Counted from the first letter of the stretch, positions 1-7,540 are shown. The stretch is 13,038 nucleotides of DNA from Collinsella sp. (GCA_019425005.1 JAHYYK010000058.1:1-13038); one strand, 5' to 3'. The notes: generated by a model not told the origin, from the letters alone. Numbers and translations: made by a program.

Positions 1-52
1 ATCTGGGAGCAGAATCCTTTTTGCGAAACCGTTCTGTAACAAAAGGAGTCCC

Positions 53-955
53 ATGGATCGCAAAAAAGCAATCGCGCTCTCATTTTCCGTTCCCGTCGCA
101 TGGGGCTTTTCGTACCCCCTCATGAAGATCGGCATGGACAGCATGAACGCCACGAGCATTGTTGCGCTGCGCTGCATCATCGCCTTTGTGGCCTGCCTGC
201 TGCTCTTCCACAAGCACGCGGTGCGCATCAACCGTGACCTGATGGTCCGCGCCGCCATCATCGGCGCCATCATGGCAACCGAAATCACCTGCATGTGTCT
301 GGGCTCCAGCCTCACCTCCGCCTCCACCGCCGGCTTTTTGCAGAGCCTGACGGTCGTGATCGTGCCGTTTGCCAACGCGGCCCTGCTGCGTCGCGCCCCC
401 GAGCGCAAGGTGCTCATCGGCACCGCCATCGTCACCTGCGGCATGTTGCTGCTCTCGGGCGCTGACTTTACCAGCCTGAATCCCGGCGCGATCATCATGC
501 TGCTCTCGGCCTTTATCTATGCCGGCCACATTATCATCGCCAAGCGCTTTGTCGAAGAAGTCGATCCGCTGGCTCTGGGCGTTTGGCAGCTGGGCTTCGG
601 CGGCTTGTTCTCGGGTATCGCCGCATTTACCTTTGGCGGCTTCACGCTTCCCAGCACGCCGAGCGAGATCGTCGTTATCGTTGCACTCGCACTCATCTGC
701 TCTGCCTACGGCTTTATCACCCAGACGCTCGTGCAGCCCCACGTACCTGCCGAAACCACTGGCTTCGCCTTCTCGCTCGAGCCGGTCTGCTCCGCCGTCT
801 TCTCGTTTTTCCTGGTCGGCGAGGTCCTGAGCCCCATCGCCTTCCTTGGCGCTGCCCTCATCCTCACCGGCGTCATGGTTGCAACTGTCGAGCTTCCGCG
901 CCTTCGCGCACATGGGCATGCTCATATGGCGGCAGCGCCCGAGCACGTCTCGTAG
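53..955 (+). CDS. EamA/DMT-family transporter (permease)
   Basis: Predicted inner-membrane permease of the drug/metabolite transporter superfamily; family members export amino acids, metabolites or drugs, and the substrate cannot be read from sequence. The 300-residue protein has about ten hydrophobic segments in two repeated halves (about residues 5-135 and 147-282), the usual EamA pair. The first helix carries the familiar pattern VAWGFSYPLMKIG, and the first half ends with CGMLLLSGAD. The C-terminus is a short His-containing tail (AHGHAHMAAA) that is not part of the fold. The ATG at 53 is supported by AAAAGGAG at 41-48, only 4 nt away. No convincing promoter is visible in the 52 nt upstream, so it may lie outside the window. 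An 86-nt gap with a separate -10 element follows before ung, so the two genes are probably not strictly co-transcribed. Family call is firm; function unknown. Confidence 0.9.
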   Translation: MDRKKAIALSFSVPVAWGFSYPLMKIGMDSMNATSIVALRCIIAFVACLLLFHKHAVRINRDLMVRAAIIGAIMATEITCMCLGSSLTSASTAGFLQSLTVVIVPFANAALLRRAPERKVLIGTAIVTCGMLLLSGADFTSLNPGAIIMLLSAFIYAGHIIIAKRFVEEVDPLALGVWQLGFGGLFSGIAAFTFGGFTLPSTPSEIVVIVALALICSAYGFITQTLVQPHVPAETTGFAFSLEPVCSAVFSFFLVGEVLSPIAFLGAALILTGVMVATVELPRLRAHGHAHMAAAPEHVS

Positions 956-1000
956 ACCCCACTCCTCATACAGCCGCGGCATAAAGGTCTCTGACGCCTT

Positions 1001-1006
1001 TACAAT
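1001..1006 (+). promoter_or_regulatory. putative -10 element for ung
   Basis: TACAAT lies 36 nt before the ung start codon in the 86-nt gap after the EamA gene. No good -35 hexamer is visible 16-18 nt upstream. The same TACAATA-like box occurs before prfC and the ClC gene, which supports it as a real local -10 type. Confidence 0.4.
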
Positions 1007-1041
1007 AGATGCCGACAAAGCATCTGCCCTAAAGGAGTTCC

Positions 1042-1767
1042 ATGGACGCTGCAACTCGCGACCGCAACATAACAACTTGGTTGGGCGATGCGCCGCAGCC
1101 GGTACGTGACACTACGAACCAGCTACTCGAGCGCATCGCCCTTCTGCGTGCCGAGCAGACCATCTACCCGGCACAAGACGACATCCTCAATGCCCTCGCC
1201 TATACGCCGGCCGACCTGGTCAAGGTAGTCATCTTGGGCCAAGACCCCTATCACGGGCCCAACCAGGCCATGGGACTGTCGTTCTCGGTGCCTGCGACGC
1301 AAACCAAGTTGCCGCCGAGCCTGCGCAACATCCATAAGGAACTCAACGCCGATCTGGGCTACCCCATTCCCGCCACGGGAGACCTAACCCCTTGGGCACA
1401 ACAGGGCGTCCTGCTTCTCAACACGACGCTCACCGTACGCGAGCATGCCGCGAACTCGCACGCTAAGCTCGGCTGGAGTACCCTGACCGACTACGTTATC
1501 GAACGCTGCTGCCAGCTACCCCAACCGGTAGTCTTTTTGGCATGGGGCCGCTTTGCCCAGCAGATGGTTGAGGGCAAGCTCGCCGCGACTGGCACGGGCA
1601 AGACAACCGGCAAGTTCTGCCTTGCCTCCACGCACCCCTCGCCGCTTTCGGCCAACCGTGCCACGGCAGAACTCCCCGCTTTTATGGGGTCGCGCCCCTT
1701 CTCCGCTGCCAATGAATTGCTCGAGCAAAACGGCAGCAGCCCCATCGACTGGGGCTGTCTCGGCTAG
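1042..1767 (+). CDS. ung: Uracil-DNA glycosylase, family 1
   Basis: Cytosolic base-excision repair enzyme that removes uracil from DNA arising from cytosine deamination or dUTP misincorporation. The 241-residue length is close to the usual 220-230. All family-1 motifs are present in order: the water-activating loop GQDPYHGP with catalytic Asp68; the uracil-recognition segment LLLNTTLTV (Asn127); LAWGRFAQQ, the counterpart of the usual LWGxxAQ; and the minor-groove intercalation loop HPSPLSANR with His198 and Leu202. The start is fixed by AAGGAG at 1031-1036, about 5 nt before the ATG. The gene ends 9 nt before a strong hairpin terminator that faces the convergent dehydrogenase gene. The residues after about 225 are not conserved in the family. 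Assignment is secure. Confidence 0.97.
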   Translation: MDAATRDRNITTWLGDAPQPVRDTTNQLLERIALLRAEQTIYPAQDDILNALAYTPADLVKVVILGQDPYHGPNQAMGLSFSVPATQTKLPPSLRNIHKELNADLGYPIPATGDLTPWAQQGVLLLNTTLTVREHAANSHAKLGWSTLTDYVIERCCQLPQPVVFLAWGRFAQQMVEGKLAATGTGKTTGKFCLASTHPSPLSANRATAELPAFMGSRPFSAANELLEQNGSSPIDWGCLG

Positions 1768-1776
1768 AAACAAAAA

Positions 1777-1820
1777 TAACAAAACGCGCCCGACGGCTTT
1801 CCATCGGGCGCGTTTTGTTA
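1777..1820. terminator. Bidirectional intrinsic terminator between ung and SDR gene
   Basis: Two 20-nt arms (1777-1796 and 1801-1820) pair with a single C/A mismatch around a CTTT loop. The outer 17 bp, TAACAAAACGCGCCCGA, are perfect. The arms are T-rich at the 3' end on both strands (GTTTTGTTA rightward, GTTTTGTTATTTTTG leftward), so it can end transcripts from both convergent genes. The right arm overlaps the dehydrogenase stop codon (1818-1820). Confidence 0.9.
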
Positions 1821-2498
1821 CTCGGGCCAGATAAACTGGGTGCGGCCGGCCTCTCCGCCATCGATCAGCAGACTCTGCCCGGTCATAAACCGGTTGGTCA
1901 CGCCCACAAAGTAGATCCACTCGGCGATCTCTTGGGCAGTGGCCCAGCGCTTAAGCGGCGTGAGCTCCATAATTTGGTTCCACAGGCGCTCATCTTCCAT
2001 CACGCAACGGTTGAGCGGCGTGATCACGCCGCCCGGGTCCACACTGTTGGCGATGGCCTGCGGCGCCAAGCGATTTGCAAGGTTTTTGGTGTAGGCGATA
2101 ACGCCACCCTTGCTAGCAGCATAGGCGGGAAACTCCGATCCCGTATGCCCACTCGCCGAGCCCACATTGACCACGGATTTGATAGCCGGCGCCGGCGTGG
2201 CGGCAAGCCCCTCCCCCACAAAGGCGTAGCGCTCGGTCACGTTGATGGTGCCACACAGGTTAGCAGCGATGTCGTCCGCCGAGTCCTGTGTACCGGCAAC
2301 ATTCACGATTACCTGGGGTTCAAGGTCGTCTGGAAACGAGTCCGGCTCACGGACATCGACGATCAGATGGCGGTAGCGCTCGTGCTCGACCGCCGCCGGC
2401 AGCAGATCAAAGCCCACGACCTCGTGGCCCTCGTCCAAAAAGCGCTGCACGCACGCGGCTCCGATACCGCCCGAAGCGCCCGTGATCAAAACCCGCAT
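1818..2498 (-). CDS. Short-chain dehydrogenase/reductase (SDR) family oxidoreductase
   Basis: Cytosolic NAD(P)-dependent oxidoreductase of the classical SDR fold, 226 residues, slightly short for the family (about 250). The N-terminal Rossmann motif TGASGGIG spans residues 6-13. Asp31 at the end of the second strand (VVGFD) suggests preference for NAD(H). NVAG (66-69) is the NNAG equivalent, Ser114/116 sits in NVGSASG, and the catalytic pair is Tyr126 and Lys130 in YAASK. A PGGVITPL segment follows, as expected for the cofactor-binding loop. Its ATG lies 9 nt after the stop of the upstream transporter gene, and its AAGGAG overlaps that stop codon, so the two are one operon and probably translationally coupled. 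The substrate is unknown; nothing in the sequence links it to queuosine chemistry except its partner. Confidence 0.92.
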   Translation of the reverse strand: MRVLITGASGGIGAACVQRFLDEGHEVVGFDLLPAAVEHERYRHLIVDVREPDSFPDDLEPQVIVNVAGTQDSADDIAANLCGTINVTERYAFVGEGLAATPAPAIKSVVNVGSASGHTGSEFPAYAASKGGVIAYTKNLANRLAPQAIANSVDPGGVITPLNRCVMEDERLWNQIMELTPLKRWATAQEIAEWIYFVGVTNRFMTGQSLLIDGGEAGRTQFIWPE

Positions 2499-2507
2499 AT
2501 CTGCTCC

Positions 2508-3230
2508 TTAGGCGGTTGCGTGGCGCTCGAGGTACTCGGCGCCCACATTCTCGCGCTCCCAGCCGCGCACGACCTTGTAGCCCACAGGGCTCAGGAAGAC
2601 CTCGCACAGCAGCTCGGCAACAGCGCCGGTCAGCGAGCACATAAGGACCTGCACCCAGGTCCAACCAAAGAACGTATGGCTCACCACAATGGCAAAGACC
2701 AGGTTGTCGATAAACTGGCCAACACCCGTGGACACATAGGAGCGGAAGGCAAAACTCGCAAAGTTATTCTTTTTGAGCATACGGCCGAGCGACTGGTTGA
2801 GCGTGGAGTTAACCACAGCAGAAACGAGCATGGCGAGCGAAGATCCAAACACCACGTACCAGGTGCCGCCGATGGTGGCGTTAAGGGCGGTGTTGACCTC
2901 GATCATGCCCGTGTCGTAGTAAGCACCCCACATGCCCGGCGTGAGCGAGCACAGCCAAAAGCACAGGCTTACGGCCAGGTTGACCGCCAGCGCGAGGATA
3001 GAGATTTTGATGGATGCCTTGGCGCCAAAGCGCTTGCAGATCATGTCCTGGCACAAAAACGAAACCCAGCTCACCACAAAGCCGCAATCGAGTGCCAGAT
3101 ACGGTAGGCTGATAAGCTCTTTGTTGGCCAGCAGGTTCATCATGATGACGCTCACGAAAAACAGCGAAACCGTTGCCGCGGGAATGCTCCGCAACAGGAC
3201 CTTGTAGTCCTCCATGACCTTCTTGATCAT
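2508..3230 (-). CDS. YhhQ-like queuosine-precursor transporter (VUT family)
   Basis: Predicted inner-membrane carrier of 240 residues with about six to seven hydrophobic segments. It resembles the VUT/YhhQ family (DUF165), whose E. coli member imports the queuosine precursors preQ0 and preQ1. Recognisable features are MMNLLANKEL after the first helix, the motif CQDMICKRFGAK (residues 60-71, with conserved Asp62 and FG), and in the second half FIDNLVFA followed by the C-terminal LLCEVFLSPVGYKV. Such carriers supply genomes that salvage queuine-type bases for tRNA modification. The start has AGGAG 6 nt upstream. A promoter (3316-3344) and a preQ1-riboswitch-like leader (3237-3286) precede it, which fits the transport role. 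It is the first gene of an operon with the SDR gene. Family call is strong; the transported base is inferred. Confidence 0.88.
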   Translation of the reverse strand: MIKKVMEDYKVLLRSIPAATVSLFFVSVIMMNLLANKELISLPYLALDCGFVVSWVSFLCQDMICKRFGAKASIKISILALAVNLAVSLCFWLCSLTPGMWGAYYDTGMIEVNTALNATIGGTWYVVFGSSLAMLVSAVVNSTLNQSLGRMLKKNNFASFAFRSYVSTGVGQFIDNLVFAIVVSHTFFGWTWVQVLMCSLTGAVAELLCEVFLSPVGYKVVRGWERENVGAEYLERHATA

Positions 3231-3236
3231 TATGTA

Positions 3237-3286
3237 CTCCTTTGGTTTTAGGTTTAACGAGCAGGATATCGGACCCGAACTGCTCG
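3237..3286 (-). promoter_or_regulatory. Candidate preQ1-I-type riboswitch in the transporter leader
   Basis: Read leftward, a perfect 7-bp stem P1 (CGAGCAG at 3286-3280 with CTGCTCG at 3264-3258) encloses a 15-nt loop starting UUCGGGUCC. An A-rich tail (UUAAACCUAAAACC) follows and runs directly into AAAGGAG, the transporter Shine-Dalgarno. In known preQ1-I aptamers the P1 loop starts UUC, a short segment pairs with the tail next to the SD (H-type pseudoknot), and a cytosine right after that segment binds the ligand. Here GGU in the loop can pair with ACC just before AAAGGAG, and the next loop base is C. The tail resembles the UUAACAAAACAAGG tail of the Thermoanaerobacter aptamer. The loop is longer than usual and the fold has not been computed. 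Likely outcome: ligand binding hides the SD and lowers translation of the transporter and SDR genes. Confidence 0.5.
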
Positions 3287-3315
3287 GACGCCCCGGTCTT
3301 GAGACGACGGTGGGT

Positions 3316-3344
3316 ATGATAGCCGCTCACACGGCATCAGGCAA
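3316..3344 (-). promoter_or_regulatory. Promoter for the transporter-SDR operon
   Basis: On the minus strand TTGCCT (3344-3339) and TATCAT (3321-3316) are separated by exactly 17 nt. This predicts a transcript start near 3309 and a leader of about 80 nt that contains the whole riboswitch candidate. It lies after the prfC stop, so the transporter need not depend on prfC read-through. Confidence 0.6.
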
Positions 3345-3350
3345 GCAAAC

Positions 3351-3380
3351 GGCGCGGCAGCCCCGCAAGGCCACCGCGCC
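3351..3380 (-). terminator. Probable terminator of prfC
   Basis: Just after the prfC stop, GGCGCGG pairs with CCGCGCC (3380-3374 with 3357-3351), with an inner GCC/GGC pairing in the loop. It is followed on the minus strand by GTTTGCTT, a weak T-tract. GC-rich stem but poor tail, so efficiency is uncertain. Confidence 0.5.
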
Positions 3381-3386
3381 GGTGCG

Positions 3387-5000
<1,614 letters not shown>

Positions 5001-5047
5001 GCGGATCCTTTCTTGCATTGAGTGCATTACGTCGTTGTAACCGCATT

Positions 5048-5053
5048 ATTGTA
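5048..5053 (-). promoter_or_regulatory. putative -10 element for prfC
   Basis: On the minus strand TACAATAA lies 48 nt upstream of the prfC start at 5000. No clear -35 hexamer is seen. A small palindrome (ATAGG at 5070-5074, CCTAT at 5078-5082) sits where upstream contacts would fall. The repeat array begins about 85 nt further upstream. Confidence 0.4.
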
Positions 5054-5137
5054 GCCGCCAAATCCCGCCATAGGGCACCTATCAGGACAAATTCATTAGC
5101 CGAGCTCGCTGTGCACCGGGCAGCCGCCTCAAGGATT

Positions 5138-5194
5138 GTCTCGATCTGTAACAGCAAGACGGGTTTTGAGCCCCTACCTGTTACAGATCGAGAC
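5138..5194. repeat. Inverted-repeat unit 1 (loop inverted)
   Basis: Arms 5138-5153 and 5179-5194 are perfectly complementary. Pairing extends by TT/AA outside and G/C inside to 19 bp (5136-5154 with 5178-5196). The loop matches the others only as its reverse complement (TTTTGAG opposite CAAAWC). Confidence 0.93.
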
Positions 5195-5217
5195 AAACTG
5201 GCAGGCCCGCCGGCACA

Positions 5218-5274
5218 ATCTCAATCTGTAACATCTAGCCGCCCAAATCAGGTCTAACTGTTACAAATCGAGAT
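5218..5274. repeat. Inverted-repeat unit 2
   Basis: Arms 5218-5233 and 5259-5274 pair at 14 of 16 positions. The two mismatches (A/C at arm position 6, C/A at position 9) become U-G and G-U wobbles if the minus strand is transcribed. The outermost pair is A-T, where units 1 and 3 have G-C. Confidence 0.93.
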
Positions 5275-5297
5275 AAACAGGAAGGCAGGGAGCCAAT

Positions 5298-5354
5298 GTC
5301 TCAATCTGTAACATCTAGCCGCGCAAATCGACTCTTACTGTTACAGATTGAGAC
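5298..5354. repeat. Inverted-repeat unit 3
   Basis: Arms 5298-5313 and 5339-5354 are perfectly complementary, and one further T-A pair (5297/5355) makes 17 bp. The loop is closest to that of unit 2, sharing the first nine bases TCTAGCCGC. Confidence 0.93.
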
Positions 5355-5377
5355 AAATAAGCAGGCGGGCAAATAAG

Positions 5378-5434
5378 ATCTCGATCTGTAACAGCAGGCG
5401 ACCCAAAACTGACCTAGGTGTTACAGATTGAGAT
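5378..5434. repeat. Inverted-repeat unit 4
   Basis: Arms 5378-5393 and 5419-5434 pair at 15 of 16 positions with one G/T wobble at arm position 6. The outermost pair is A-T as in unit 2. The unit ends 47 nt before the -35 element of the GntR operon. Confidence 0.93.
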
Positions 5435-5481
5435 TGTTTTGGGGCAAGCGCGGCACTGGCGGACTAATCCACATTTAGCTC

Positions 5482-5511
5482 TTGCGTAACTGTGCATAGT
5501 GTATATATACT
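5482..5511 (+). promoter_or_regulatory. Promoter of the GntR-ABC operon
   Basis: TTGCGT (5482-5487) and TATACT (5506-5511) are 18 nt apart, predicting a start near 5518 and a leader of about 40 nt before the GTG at 5560. Confidence 0.55.
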
Positions 5512-5532
5512 GTGCTTACCGGTTATATACAC
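5494..5532. promoter_or_regulatory. Palindromic operator candidate over the -10 box
   Basis: A 22-bp imperfect palindrome at 5494-5515 (9 of 11 symmetric pairs, core TATATA) covers the -10 box. A second half-site follows: GTGTATATA at 5499-5507 is repeated inverted as TATATACAC at 5524-5532. YtrA-type GntR proteins commonly repress their own operon at such palindromes, so this is the likely site for the product of the next gene. Confidence 0.55.
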
Positions 5533-5559
5533 GTGTAGCCCATCAGCTAAGGAGCCGCT

Positions 5560-5940
5560 GTGGACATCATCCTATCCAATTCGAGCGACAAGCCCATCTA
5601 CGAGCAAATAGCCTCGCAAGTCAAAGCTCAGATCCTTTCGGGCACGCTCGCGGCGGGAGCCAAACTCCCCAGTATCCGTGCACTCGCGAGCGATCTTGGC
5701 GTGAGTGTCATCACCACCAAGCGCGCCTACGCCGACCTGGAGCAACTCGGCTTCATCTGCACCGTGCAGGGCAAGGGCTGTTTTGTCGCCGAGGGCAACC
5801 AGGAGCTCTTGCGCGAAAACCAGCTCTGCCATATCGAAGAACTGCTTGCGAAAGCGGCGAGCCAAGCCGAAGCCCTGGGCGTTACGCGCGACAAGCTGCA
5901 CGAGATGCTCGACCTGGTAGCCCCCGAAACCATGCAGTAG
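5560..5940 (+). CDS. GntR-family transcriptional regulator, YtrA subfamily
   Basis: Cytosolic DNA-binding repressor of 126 residues. The N-terminal winged helix-turn-helix (about residues 8-78) begins PIYEQIASQVKAQILSG, has LPSIRALASDLGVSVITTKRAY as the HTH with the recognition helix near 48-60, and ends in the wing TVQGKGCFVA. The remaining short C-terminus (about 48 residues) is helical and has no ligand domain, which marks the YtrA type; these usually sit first in an ABC-transporter operon and respond to envelope stress. The start codon is GTG, chosen because AAGGAG at 5549-5554 is 5 nt upstream and no better in-frame start exists. The gene is followed 23 nt later by an ABC ATPase. Self-regulation through the palindrome at 5494-5532 is inferred. 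Confidence 0.92.
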   Translation: MDIILSNSSDKPIYEQIASQVKAQILSGTLAAGAKLPSIRALASDLGVSVITTKRAYADLEQLGFICTVQGKGCFVAEGNQELLRENQLCHIEELLAKAASQAEALGVTRDKLHEMLDLVAPETMQ

Positions 5941-5963
5941 CCATCTGCAAGAAAGGCTATACC

Positions 5964-6845
5964 ATGCAAAACCTTTTAGAACTCAAAGGCATCTCACGCC
6001 GTGTGAGCGACCGTTTTTCGTTGCGAGTGGTCACACTCGCCGTGGAGCCCGGCCAGATCGTTGGCTTTGTGGGCGCAAATGGCGCCGGCAAGACGACGAC
6101 CATTCGCGCCGCGCTCGGGCTTATAAAGCTCGATGCCGGCGAGGCGCATCTGCTTGGACAGCGCTGCGACGCCAACGCGCCCGACGAGGCACAGCGCCAC
6201 CTGCGCTCCCGCGTCGGCCTTGTCCTGGACACATGCCCCTTCCCCTCCACGCTCAAGGTGGGCCAGGTCGAGAGGCTCGTAGGCCCGGCGTACCCCACGT
6301 GGAGCTGCGAAACGTTCGCCGGATTCATCGACCGATTTGGCCTCGATCCCAAGACGAAGGTCAGGGACCTCTCCCGCGGCATGGGCATGAAGTTGCAGCT
6401 TGCCTGCGCACTCAGTCACAATGCCAAGCTGCTCGTTTTGGACGAAGCCACCGCAGGCCTTGATCCCATGGCGCGCGAGGAACTGCTCGACGAGCTGCTT
6501 GCCTTTGTCGCCGACGGCCAGCGCAGCGTGCTGCTCTCGAGCCACATTACGTCCGACCTCGATCACACCGCCGACCGCGTCATCTGCATCGATAACGGCT
6601 CGATTGTGTTTGACCTGCCGCGCGAGGACATTACTGACCGTGCTGGCATCGCTCACTGCACTCAGGCACAGGCCGCCGAGCTTATGGCTTGCGTCGAAGA
6701 CGCCCGCGCCGCCCACCACGCCTACAGCGTGGACGTGCTCGTGCCCGACCGTCGCGAAACGCTCGAGGCCTTTCCAGAGATTCCCTGCGATCGGGCAACC
6801 ATTGATGACTATCTTCGCCTCATGCTGAAAGGGGCTTCGAAATGA
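5964..6845 (+). CDS. ABC transporter ATP-binding protein
   Basis: Cytoplasmic ATPase subunit of an exporter-type ABC transporter, 293 residues. Walker A is GANGAGKTT (residues 37-45), the signature LSRGMGMKLQLA (136-147), Walker B LLVLDEA with Asp160 and Glu161, D-loop GLDP, and H-loop His194 in LLSSHITSDLDH. At the Q-loop position the sequence reads GLVLDTCPFPSTL and no canonical glutamine is seen, a variation found in some BcrA/YtrB-like ATPases. About 80 residues after the H-loop form a family-variable C-terminus. The ATG at 5964 has AAGAAAGG 8 nt upstream. The reading frame stays open far upstream through the regulator gene, but that part is antisense-like and out of frame with gntR. The stop overlaps the start of the permease as ATGA, so the subunits are translationally coupled. 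Substrate unknown. Confidence 0.94.
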   Translation: MQNLLELKGISRRVSDRFSLRVVTLAVEPGQIVGFVGANGAGKTTTIRAALGLIKLDAGEAHLLGQRCDANAPDEAQRHLRSRVGLVLDTCPFPSTLKVGQVERLVGPAYPTWSCETFAGFIDRFGLDPKTKVRDLSRGMGMKLQLACALSHNAKLLVLDEATAGLDPMAREELLDELLAFVADGQRSVLLSSHITSDLDHTADRVICIDNGSIVFDLPREDITDRAGIAHCTQAQAAELMACVEDARAAHHAYSVDVLVPDRRETLEAFPEIPCDRATIDDYLRLMLKGASK

Positions 6846-7540
6846 AACGCGCCTTTATGTCCGAGCTCGCCATCGTTCGCACGCTCGCCCCGAGCATCGC
6901 GGGCGTCGGCCTGTTCATCTTCGTCGTACTGACCCTCGCCAACGCATCGGATGGCGATTCCGGTATGAGCGCCGGCGCCTGCGCGGTCAGTGCCATGTCG
7001 CCCATCATGGTCATGAGTTCGCTGGCCGGCTTCGACAATCAAAACGGATGGGAGCGTTATCGGGCGACGCTGCCCCTCTCGCGCAAAGACATCATCTGTG
7101 CACGCTACCTGAGCATCATTGCCTTCTCGGCCGTTATGACCTGCGCCGCCGCGCTTTTGAGCATCATCACCTTTCCGTTCTTCGATCACATGGGCATGCC
7201 CTCGACGGGACAGATCGTCTTTGAGACCACGATAGCCTCCGCCGCATCGATGCTCATCTCCCTCATGATGGTGTTTTTGGCACAGCCGCTGTTCTTCCGA
7301 TTTGGACACATGGAGGCGCTGCGCTTTTCCGTCGGCCTGTTTGCCCTGCTCGGATGCCTTGCCATGGCCACGCTGAGCTCCTCCAACCCCATCAGCAACT
7401 GGCTTATGTCGATTGCCGGGGCGAACCCCGATCCTGCCGTCCTCGGCTGTCTGTGCGCAGGAATTGCCGCGCTGGCCCTCGTGCTATGTGCACTGAGCTG
7501 CGCCGTCAGCACCAAGGTTTATCGAGTACGCGATCTGTAA
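6842..7540 (+). CDS. ABC-2 type permease subunit
   Basis: Membrane partner of the preceding ATPase, 232 residues with about six predicted helices, near residues 10-32, 40-60, 85-110, 120-148, 158-180 and 195-222. The N-terminus MKRAFMSELAIVRTLAPS followed by a helix, and the segment NGWERYRATLPLSRKDIICARYLS after the second helix, resemble ABC2_membrane_5-type permeases that occur with YtrA regulators. AAAGGGG lies 7 nt before the ATG, and the start overlaps the ATPase stop by 4 nt. The regulator, ATPase and permease form a complete small exporter operon. Such systems have been linked to resistance to or sensing of cell-wall-active peptides, but nothing here proves a substrate. The gene ends 91 nt before the convergent ClC gene. 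Confidence 0.88.
   Translation: MKRAFMSELAIVRTLAPSIAGVGLFIFVVLTLANASDGDSGMSAGACAVSAMSPIMVMSSLAGFDNQNGWERYRATLPLSRKDIICARYLSIIAFSAVMTCAAALLSIITFPFFDHMGMPSTGQIVFETTIASAASMLISLMMVFLAQPLFFRFGHMEALRFSVGLFALLGCLAMATLSSSNPISNWLMSIAGANPDPAVLGCLCAGIAALALVLCALSCAVSTKVYRVRDL

Larger units (their letters stand above)
5138..5434. repeat. Array of four 80-bp-period inverted-repeat units
   Basis: Four units start at 5138, 5218, 5298 and 5378, exactly 80 bp apart. Each is a left arm of 16 bp (consensus RTCTCRATCTGTAACA), a 25-nt loop, and the inverted 16-bp arm. Units are separated by 23-nt spacers. The eight arms are nearly identical, while loops and spacers have diverged. The loops still share a central CAAAWC at loop positions 11-16 plus G5, C9 and a YCT at 20-22; unit 1 carries its loop in reverse orientation. 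The spacers share a loose AAA...AGGC pattern. There is no ORF, no T-tract after the stems and no adjacent cas, transposase or integrase gene. The array fills the divergent gap between prfC and the GntR-ABC operon without covering either predicted promoter. Function unknown. Confidence 0.95.

Noticed and set aside
31..42. TTCTGTAACA before the EamA gene as a lone copy of the repeat arm
   Set aside because: Only about ten bases match, the left half of the arm and the inverse partner are missing; likely chance.
1815..3107. 430-codon open frame on the plus strand
   Set aside because: It lies antisense to the SDR and transporter genes, has no family resemblance and is low-complexity in Arg, His and Ala; a by-product of high-GC codon usage.
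5138..5434. CRISPR array
   Set aside because: Repeats alternate in orientation, spacers share sequence with each other, repeat length is only 16 bp and no cas genes are nearby.
5138..5434. Tandem intrinsic terminators
   Set aside because: Stems are not GC-rich and no run of T follows on either strand; no gene ends into the array.
5499..5963. N-terminal extension of the ABC ATPase frame
   Set aside because: The frame crosses the promoter and the gntR gene in another phase; the ATG at 5964 has its own SD and starts the family-like sequence.
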